From Agriotes lineatus (lineage: Eukaryota; Arthropoda; Insecta; Coleoptera; Elateridae), in the NCBI GenBank assembly GCA_940337035.1, contig OW679203.1, positions 72,493,061-72,557,060 on the forward strand: 64,000 bases of DNA, read 5' to 3'. The position numbers and the translations under genes were made by a program. Below, piece after piece: positions 55,501-64,000 of the stretch; position 1 is the first letter of the stretch; each line of letters begins with the position of its first letter. The notes below the pieces were generated by a model. The model had not been told where the DNA came from. It searched no databases and was given only the letters and a program-made list of their open reading frames with translations.

Positions 55501-57510
55501 ACATTCTGGTTGCACTATAATACTTAATGTTTTCGCAGTGCTGAAGCTACTCTTTAGACCTGTACTTGAGCAGTTTATTTAGTTTCTGTACTAATTAACG
55601 TAGTAATTAGGCCTCTATACTTTCTGCGGCATTGTTCATGGAAGTAATTTGCTGAGCGCACGGCCCTTGCACGTGTTGCCCGCAGTACAGAACTAAGGTC
55701 GCTTTCCGCAAACATCTTCAACCAGAGAACGCCTGCGTTATCTCAAGTTGTAATTACACCTATCGTTGCTGCTCCCTGAGAACACTATGAAGAGGCTTCT
55801 TAGAACATAGCAGTAACTGCATACTATCTTGCATAATTCAGTGGTTTGTTTCGTCGATAAAGGCAAATTTGCCGGCTATGAATTACGCGGTGATATAGCA
55901 AAGGCTTTTGGTAATAATCTTGCACGAAATCATGTAACTTTTTAGCTGTTATCAGACGCTAATGCGTTATCAGTTATAGAGCTACTGAAAACCGCATACA
56001 GTGTATACCAGCTGCAATACCTTTTTCAAGCGTAGTGTAACCTTGAACGACGGGCAATTTCATTATCAATTATAACAGTTTGGATTCCGGAGGTCGAGCG
56101 TTTCTTTTGTCAGTATTAATTTCCGGATGCTTGCATAGCATTCTAGATGTGAACTTATTGTAATTGCTGGTAGTGCAGATTTTAGCTTGTTGTTTTGTCA
56201 CATGTGTTGTTTCGAATTAGTAATTTAATTGGGGCTTTATGAATTGGTTTGACTACAATCATATTTATTTTTTAATGACGCTGTAAAGCGTCAGGTTTTA
56301 CCTGAATTAATTGTTAATTGCCAATCCTGGGTCTTTTGGGCTTATTGTTATTTATAACATTGTTGGTGAAATTAAATTTTACTTACTGTTACGGGTATCC
56401 CGTTTGATATCTTTGCTTACTAACCTTCATGAACCTGCTCGTTTTCTATCTAGGTTGTAGAATTAAAGACTTATAAGGTAGGTGCTGATTTGTTTATGTT
56501 GTGTTTAACGCCTGGCGCCCGCTTGTATAAAATTCTAATCTTAAGAAACGCTACCTGGTCTTTATCCACGCCATATTCTGCCGAGGGTTAGACCTAGCTA
56601 GGGCTGTACTACCCCTCGTTTAAGGGTGGTGCAACAGAGGAACTACTGGAAGACGATTGACATAAGTTAGTGTAACTGTTAGTGTCGCAATACTGGAACT
56701 CAAAGGTAAATATCAAATTAAAGCTTTGTTCGTAGAAATTACTACATTTAACGATCGCGTTTACTTATATGCGTAGGTATATTAAATTTTAATATTGGAC
56801 GACCATCATCGAGCTCTGTAAGCTTAAGAAACAATGAATTTGATTCCCGAGAGCGCTTGCTTTGATTCAGGTTTTTAACTTGTTCTACAGTCAACAAGGT
56901 ACCTGCTCTGAAGCAAATTCCAGAACAGAACTTCTAAACCTTTTCTGACCTTTCGTCTTCGGCCTGTTCTTGACTGAAACCCCTAAAGACCCATACAGCA
57001 GCCCACATTTTTACTTTTGACCATTGAGGCTACCATAAACGGTTTAATGCTGAATTTCGTCACTAGTTGCTGTAATATTAATTTACTGCAAAATTTATAG
57101 ACCGTATTGCTGATTAAGTTCTTAATAGGCAATTTCAAGATAACATAAATTCTTTACTGTTCTTAATAAAGCACGCAAGTGTGGCAATTGTAGACAAAGG
57201 CAAGCATTGGTCTTACATCATGAACACGTTTATCACATATTAAAACAATGGCATCTAATTCGGTAGAAAAGAGATGTATGGTAGATTTTGAACTTCACTG
57301 CCACTTGTAAAATTTTCGATCCAAGTGGATACCATATGTGAGACAAGAAAATTGTATCCTACCACTTAGAAGTTTCAAGTGTTTTATATCATAGTTAAGT
57401 TACATGGAAGTTCTAAATGAGTGTATTTTGTAACTTTATTGGGCTATGAAATTAGCACGCACTTGTTTGTTTCTAAATCTTGTCGAGTTTATGTTAGGAA
57501 GGTTTTAATA
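55501..57510. other. Intergenic DNA upstream of the protease
   Basis: No coding or repeat feature recognised. The stretch just 5' of the protease start does not show a clear TATA box. Confidence 0.35.
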
Positions 57511-58110
57511 ATGCGCTGTTACTTCTCTGTACAGTATGGAATAATTCTGCTATTTTCAGTGCAATTACTATTTAATGGTACGTGTAAATGTTTTGTCTGT
57601 CATACGTCCAAACTTAATATTAATAATTGTTTTATTCAAGAGACACATACTGAACAGGACTGCTTTAAGCGCATAGTAGGCGGTGAAGACATTGACAGAA
57701 AGGTAGTCCCTTCCATAACCGCCATTCTCGTCAAACCCGTTGGGTACTATGAGAAGCCCAAATTCATAGGTGCAGCAAATATTGTAAGCAAATATTGGGC
57801 ACTCACAGCAGCGCATGTCACGCAGTCTCTAATTGTAAGTTCCGTGTGATTAGTGAACCTTCATAACGTGCTCGATTTACAGAAAAAGAAGTTGATCGAA
57901 AACGGATACGTGTTTCTGCGAGGAGGAACTGCCAGCTGGAAAGTCGAGGAAAGTGACGAGCACGCCGACCATGAAATTGTGGAATATTACCAACACCCCA
58001 GCTACGCATTTCTTGCACGTTTCGACAGTGACATTGCGATTGTGAGGGTTCGGGAGCCGTTCGTATCTTTTACTGAAAAACCAGTACCAGTTGCTAGTAG
58101 ACACTTCAAG
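57511..58110 (+). CDS. Trypsin-like serine protease, first two exons (partial)
   Basis: Exon 1 is 57511-57834 (108 codons, donor GTAAGT), exon 2 is 57883-58110 (76 codons, acceptor TTTACAG, donor GTATGC), with a 48-base intron; both junctions are in phase 0. The start at 57511 gives a signal peptide, MRCYFSVQYGIILLFSVQLL, followed by a short Cys-containing pro-region and the activation site CFKRIVGGEDI. The catalytic His lies in YWALTAAHV and the Asp in RFDSDIAIVRV. This S1 fold would be secreted and cleaved after Arg at RIVGG. The third part, with GDSGGP and the S1 pocket, is not found in the remaining window. The following DNA is largely a Jockey relic, so the gene either has a long intron, continues past the window, or is truncated. 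Confidence 0.75.
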
Positions 58111-58440
58111 GTATGCTGTTTTTAGTGTAATTGTTAATAATTTGTTACGTAATTATTTCGATTAACCCGTAATCAAAAACGTCCAGTTTTTGTACATAGC
58201 GTAATGAACCAGATTAATATTTCTTCTTTTTTTTCTTCTTCAAATATTCAATCTTCTCAGCGAATGTTGGTTATTCCGGCTATAATAGATTTATATTCAT
58301 AAATACACAAGAACAAATGTACGCAACGCAGCACAACATAAAAACTTCAGTCACAAGGTTCAACAACAAGCAGAATCGTACTACACAGCCTCAGAGTTCT
58401 ATCCACCCTCAGCGGTAACCATTCAGCAATTAGACACACT
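58111..58440. other. Intron or flank after protease exon 2
   Basis: Non-coding. It begins with the donor GTATGC at 58111; no acceptor-exon pair with protease similarity was found. Confidence 0.4.
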
Positions 58441-60560
58441 TCTGTTATCAATCTGTGATGTCGTGGTCTCATACGAATTGTTACACAACATCCACACCCT
58501 TACTGCCACAAGTAACATCCAACGTGGCAAACATTAACGCGGACAGCATGTCAATCATTAGCGATAAAGCAGAAATTATCATATTAAATGACTTTGAGGA
58601 AATAAAGCCAAAAAATAAAAGAACAACAGTCAAAATACACAAACTACCAGCTTGCCATCCACTGCAACATCAACTCAAAATCGATTTCAACCTTTATCAA
58701 ACGCAAATGATACTAACGACCCCAACACCAAGAAGACTACAGCAGAAAACAAAGTTCTTCCATTTATTCTACACTATGTTACAGCTATAAACCCGTTGCT
58801 CAATATAATTGACACCCATATGCAAAGGAAACTACTGCTGTCAGTTAATGGATAAATAAACAACATTGCCGAATGCAAAAAATGCGGGATATACTTGATG
58901 CACATAAAGTAGCAGTACGCACTTACGGCCTACAGAAAGGGAAGAAGTACAGAGTGGTACTAAGGAATTTTCAAGACTACCAACAAACAAAGATTCAAGA
59001 ATTATTAAACTTTAAACATAATGAACCATGAATGATACTAAATAACTGTTTTTCATAGATATTAGACATAGAAGCAATAACAAATATATTTTTAAAATTA
59101 AACACGTAGGAAACGAACGCAGTCGTTAATTTTGAAGAACGTAGAAAAACTACAAGTTCACAATGCAAAAACTGCCAACGCTACGGTCACACGAAAATCC
59201 GGTGCACGGCACGGCCGGGTGAGTAAAATGCACCGGACAGTATGACTACCATTTTTATCCCAAAAACAAAAATGAGGGTAATCCAGAAAAATGTGTGCTG
59301 TACAAAAGCGACCCAGCAAACTATAAAAGCTGTACAGTCTGCCTTGTTATATAACCACCTCCAGGTTAGCGGATCCCCGCGCAAACAACTAGCCTAGTAT
59401 CCAATACAAAATAGCCCAGCAATGTCCCCTCATGCCTATCAAAGACAACAACACTCTCAAACGAACATTACCACAGTCACAATTGAACAAAACATCGCTC
59501 ACGTCTTTTAAAAACCGAACTGTTCCCTTATACAAAAAATGCCCCCAACGCATGAAAGTTTGACAGCCATCCTAGTCAGAGAACAAATCAAACACCATCA
59601 GCTACCGGAATTCAAAAAATACTTTTTGCAAGCCTCGAGCACTATGATAGAAGATTGACTCGAACCCGTAACAATCTCAGCTGTCTACTGCCCACCTAAT
59701 TATTCCACAAATAAAGAAAGTTTAATTAATTTCTTCCGCTCCCTGGGAAACAGATCCATGGCCAGAGGTGTCTATAACTCGAGGCAAAAACTGTGGGGCT
59801 CCAGACTTTTACCAACTAGTACAGGAGACACTATTTATAAAGGAGTACAAGAGTTACAGCTGAGCCACCTGTCAACATACGAACCCACTTACTGGTCTAC
59901 AGACCCAGAAAATAAGCCCGACTTGCTTGATTTCTTTCTGATAAAGGTAATCGCGCCTTGTTATCTAACCATCGCATCATGTTAGGACCCCCCCTCCCCC
60001 TTCTCATGGCCGCAGTAAGTACCTACATCACTAAAAAGGATAAACCAGTAAAAGTGTTCAACAAAAGAACCGATTGGAACTACTACAGGGCACTACTGCA
60101 AACCAGTTGGGTATGAGAATTTCCCTAAAAACATAAGATGGTCTAGAATTAACAGTAACCCCCGAACTCTCATCCAAAAGAATAACAGAGCAATAACCGC
60201 CGCAATGAAGCAAAAATCGCTAAAGAAATAAAGTTGGGAAGAATTTAGCAATATACACAATATCCATCAGATAAAAAACGATACAATCAAATCACCTTAA
60301 AATTAAAGAGCATCTAGAAAATGTAAATGCTTGTTACAGCTTAAAACGACTTTTACGACCTTAAAACACTTTGGAGATAGGATAAATGGGTCGTCAGGGC
60401 ACGTTAATCTTCAAAAAGACAAATCTCACTCTAATCACGCCTCAACTTGTTGTACAAGAGGTTGACCGACTATTCATCAGAGAGAAAGGGGGTTCGGATC
60501 AACACAACGTATTTTAGAGCGAGATACTGTCACAATAGGGGTTAATTGTAATCAAAATAA
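58441..60560 (+). pseudogene. Jockey-type LINE relic (ORF1 zinc knuckles, endonuclease)
   Basis: ORF1 remnants: TYGLQKGKKYRVVLRNFQDY at about 58920, then the CCHC knuckle CKNCQRYGHTKIRC at 59164-59205 and, after a frameshift, FYPKNKNEGNPEKCVLYKSD and PANYKSCTVC. Endonuclease: ISAVYCPPNYSTNKE, NSRQKLWGSRLLPTSTGDT and EPTYWSTDPENKPDLLDFFL. These match Jockey-group gag and the endonuclease run 'YCPPxxxxxxxxFxxFFxxLGxxFxxGGDxNAKHxxWGSR'. The catalytic 'GDxNAKH' is damaged. After a few pre-RT remnants the element ends near 60560, so it lacks its RT: a 3'-deleted copy, the reverse of usual 5' truncation. Confidence 0.7.
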
Positions 60561-61894
60561 GCGGGAAACAGCGCCACGAATTCATTGATAGAATAGGGAG
60601 AAACTTTTCGGCTGGCCCTCGTAGAAATTCGCAGTCAGAGGACTGACGACCAATTCCACTGCCTTGTGCGACGTTGCAGCTGCTTGGCGACCTACCATGG
60701 TTGGCCTGCTAGCCTCGCCGGCAGCCTTACAATTAATACATCCAAGGGAAAAATTAAATATTACATGTACATAAACACATATACGTATCATAAATAAACA
60801 TCCAGGGAGTTGTTAGGAATGCAAATCTATTAAAATTTAAGTATGTAAATCTTTGACATGGATAGTGGTAAAAAGGATAAGTAATTCTATAATTTATTTA
60901 ACAACGATAGGCATGCCACAAAAAGTACATTGGTTACATTGAAACAACAGTGGTGAACAAGCCTCACAAAAATTCTGTATGATATGATGCAACAATGATA
61001 ACAATTTACTCTGAAAGTAGGTACCCACGTCGGCTCCAAATATCCCTGTTGCCATGTATACATTACGTCACTTTAATGTCAACATAAGCGAGTCGCACAA
61101 ACGCTCTAAAATTACACAAACGAGAAAAATAACTAATTCACAATACCTGAACATGTCTGGCGGTGTTGTTGATTAATGCATCCGAAAGGTCTCACAGGCT
61201 CGTCGAAGTCTCTGCAGATGGTTAAAGGACAGCGCATATTGCTGACCGTGGAAACGACGTTATCAAACGAAATCTCAAAAGGCCGGGTTTTGCGTGAAGA
61301 TCCTTGTAGCGACAAGTATTGGGAAGAGGGTCAAACGACACCTAATTGCCACAGTTTTCTTAATTTGACACACCGGAAAACCACTCTCGTAGAAATCCGG
61401 CAAAGCATTAATTGCACATCCAGTGCTACAATACAACGGAAAAGATTGGTTTGGCCATAACACACACCCGCCAAGGAAAGCTCAACCACACACAACAGTA
61501 AGGTAATAGCTTCATATCATGAGTGTCGAGACGCGAGCTGAAGAAAGAACAGTATGGGACACTTTTGCTTGCTTTCCCTGTCCCACTCATACAATCGATT
61601 TTCTCTAACACAATATTACAACAGCTTTTTCGAGCCGAAAGCTGTACGTTGTAATAAACATGTGGCGACTGGTTTGTCGAATGCGAAACTTACATCACCA
61701 GACTCGGTTTTACGACGTGACGTCAGGGGCCATTTGGGCCAAATCGCACACGTATGAGCAATCAAAACTGTACTATACTAGAACGAGCGGGAAGCGTCGG
61801 TATTTGAATTTAAAAAGAGAGCGCGGAATTACCAATATTTGAAATAAAAGATGTGGGAAGCGCGGATATTTGAAATTCAAGTGGGGGATTTTAA
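60561..61894. other. Intergenic DNA, unidentified open frames 61130-61610
   Basis: Overlapping frames occur on both strands at 61130-61610. One minus-strand frame starts MKLLPYCCVWLSFPWRV, which could be a signal peptide, and an acceptor-like tract (TTTTCCGTTGTATTGTAG) lies downstream, but the phases do not join into a convincing protein. No known domain. Confidence 0.25.
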
Positions 61895-62307
61895 ACTATA
61901 CCTTTTCAACTTCAAATTGGGACTAATCAATTTCAAAATAGAAATAAACAATTTCAAAATGAAATAAACAATTTCAATTTGAGAATAAACAACTTCAAAT
62001 TGAGACTAATTAACTTCATATTGGGAAAAGCTTTTTGTTAACGGTAGTCTTTGGAAAATGACAATTATATGGTTGTGACGGGACGGAACACCAGCAACAG
62101 CTAACAATAATTAGTTTCGTCCTGTCACAACCATGTAATTGTCATTTTCCAAAGACTACCGTTAACAAAAAGCTTTTCACAATTTGAAGTTGATTAGTCC
62201 CAATTTGAAGTTGTTTATTCTCAAATTGAAATTGTTTATTTCATTTTGAAATTGTTTATTCCCATTTTGAAATTGATTAGTCCCAATTTGAAGTTGAAAA
62301 GGTATAG
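61895..62307. mobile_element. 413-bp foldback element with subrepeated arms
   Basis: It is bounded by CTATACCTTTTCAACTTCAA and its reverse complement ending GTTGAAAAGGTATAG. Each arm of about 185 bp pairs almost perfectly with the other, including AAAAGCTTTTTGTTAACGGT / ACCGTTAACAAAAAGCTTTT; the loop is about 35-40 bp (near CACCAGCAACAGCTAACAAT). The outer half of each arm is made of roughly 25-bp degenerate repeats of CAATTTCAAAATGAAATAAA type. Non-coding. Confidence 0.9.
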
Positions 62308-64000
62308 TCTTAGCACGCCACAGCAGACTTCGACTTTGCATTATGGAAAGCAACCAAAAGCATTAAATGCCAGCGTTAGCTCATGCCTCCCATACACAGA
62401 AATAATAGCTCCTGGGTGCGTGCACACAAAGAAAAAGCTGAAATTTGGTTAACCATTTTACAACAATGTTTCAAGCGTTACCATCGTTAATAATTCCTGA
62501 TGAGGAACTTGAAATAAAAGAAGCGCCTACCAAATGTCGCCACATTCAAACCTATTCACTGTTAAGGAAATCAGGGAGATGATTAAAAATAACTGAAGTC
62601 ATAGAGTAAAACTAGAAAAGAGGTTCAGACTTATGGAATAACGCGGAAGGACTGATAATGGCTTGCCTACGTAGATGTTATAAATTCCAATCTCATTTGA
62701 AGTTAATGTGCACCAAATAATTTTGTCGCTGTTGTCAAATTTTCAGATGAGGGCAGAATCATATTACATGCTATAAATTTGCTACGAGGTAGGTAGAAAT
62801 ATTGTTACAATCGCCTTGTGCATATTTTAACATTAGCCTCTAGTTGGAGCATATTCCTAAAGCTATACCTTACCTGAATTGCCTTAAGGTCACTTAATTA
62901 CTATAGGAAGTTAAAAAGGATGTAAATTATTATTTCCGCTACGATTACCGTAGTAGTTTTGCTTATGGTCGGGACTACTAACTGCGTTTAATCATTGAGT
63001 TGCGCGTGCTGACTCTTGAATGTGTTGGGCTTCTGAAAAGAAGCGATTAACAAGTTTGGTTAAGATAATTACTTATCTGTTGAATTTTGACGTTTAAAGC
63101 TTAGGTTATAAAAGTGACCCTAACTACCAGCTGATCCTTGTTAAGACCCAGGTTGCCCACGTTAATTTATGCGTAATATTTCGAAGTTGTCTTAGCTGAT
63201 CCGACGTCTTCTGTTGAAATTTAGAGTATTGTTTGCCTGCTTCGTGAAGCTATTTTTTTGGCGACCCTACGATTTAAAGCAACTTTTTAGTAACTTCCAA
63301 CTGCGGTTAGACGTTGTAGTGTCATTGCGTCACATTGTGGTGAGATTAGCTTACTTTTGTTTTCGTAGCTTAGAAATAAAAACAACTTGAGAAAACAAGA
63401 CTTGGTTTCCAACCAAAATTCTGAGGCATATGTGTTTCGATCAATAGCTGAGTATTCATTATTGTTCCCAATTCTTATTCGTTAATAGTTTCGGGATAGC
63501 ACCTATACGATAGGGTTAAGTGAACCCAGAGATGTTTGGTAAACCGTGAATAGAACATCCTTGTTGGCAACTTTGTGATCCAATTTCATTCTATTCCTTA
63601 GGCAACACCTTAAACAAAAATTACGTATGTCTCTGCTTGCAATTGGAACATTTGAACTACTTAATATTGCATCTACTCCGTCAGTGTAAGTTCAGTCACA
63701 ATTGATTTTTTGACCATGCCACGTGTCTAAAATACATGTATAGCATCCGCCGTATTTGATGATCAGTGCAAACCATGACCTAATATACAAAATTCAAGAG
63801 CTTGCCAGATAAGCGGTTTGGGACTTATCAAATTAAGCTGACATAAAGTGACAATTATATTAATTAAACATACCTACTTTCTGAATCAATACTGCACATA
63901 CAGCTTATGTCTATCTTTTTCTTCCTTTGCCCTCTTTGATGAACTTCCTCTAATCACTTTTGAGTGAATACCTTCGGGTTATTCTGCATAGGACCGGAGA
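62308..64000. other. Intergenic DNA to window end
   Basis: No recognisable coding or repeat feature. The missing protease Ser exon was looked for here on the plus strand and not found. Confidence 0.4.

Noticed and set aside
61133..61611. Small secreted protein gene on the minus strand
   Set aside because: The signal-like start and an acceptor-like tract do not join in phase into a continuous protein, and the opposite strand is equally open.

Overview
The window looks like a piece of an insect (arthropod) nuclear genome. It is AT-rich and intron-bearing. It contains an insect-type wax synthase/diacylglycerol acyltransferase gene with GT..AG introns and the 5' part of a secreted trypsin-like protease. 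Almost everything else is decayed transposable elements of families typical of insects: Jockey, RTE-like and CR1/L2-like LINEs, tRNA-derived SINEs, hAT, mariner, MULE/FLYWCH, Penelope-like and foldback elements. A beetle is possible, but nothing seen here fixes the order. There is no bacterial-style operon, CRISPR array or rRNA.

Layout. 0-3.4 kb: mariner relic, weak pogo relic, hairpin element and Jockey relic. 3.5-6.4 kb (minus): WSD-type O-acyltransferase in five exons, with a SINE in its last intron. 6.4-8.7 kb: upstream DNA with a GC-rich patch and a SINE with a 12-bp target-site duplication. 9.0-10.4 kb (minus): LINE ending in a long (TA)n tail. 10.5-10.8 kb: possible orphan exon. 11.3-13.8 kb (plus): endonuclease + RT LINE bounded by an 11-bp duplication. 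16.4-18.6 kb (minus): decayed, intron-containing transposase-like gene. 18.9-20.6 kb: hairpins and a Jockey relic. 22.3-22.8 kb: hAT fragment.

23.0-28.2 kb is a foldback-type composite. Two arrays of a 147-bp unit face each other as long terminal inverted repeats around a Penelope-like RT relic and a 0.55-kb hairpin. 28.3-34.3 kb (minus) is a CR1/L2-like LINE (PHD and CCHC ORF1, endonuclease, RT) interrupted by several palindromic elements. 34.4-44.2 kb holds hAT, MULE/FLYWCH and MITE debris. 44.3-49.5 kb (minus) is an RTE-like LINE that received two nested insertions. One is an RNase H-bearing LINE 3' end with a 9-bp duplication. The other is a GC-rich block made of three 5'-truncated copies of one sequence, each ending at the same base beside the same 14-bp target.

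49.6-57.4 kb is mostly non-coding with an RT scrap, a MITE, a hAT scrap and minisatellite-type repeats. 57.5-58.1 kb (plus) carries two exons of a trypsin-like protease (signal peptide, IVGG, His and Asp present; Ser exon not found). 58.4-60.6 kb is a decayed Jockey-type LINE, followed at 61.9-62.3 kb by a 413-bp near-perfect foldback.

Only the acyltransferase and the protease look like ordinary host genes. The most unusual structures are the same-site triple insertion at 44.95-46.64 kb and the 147-bp-array foldback at 23-28 kb. All assignments come from reading motifs by eye; no database search was run.
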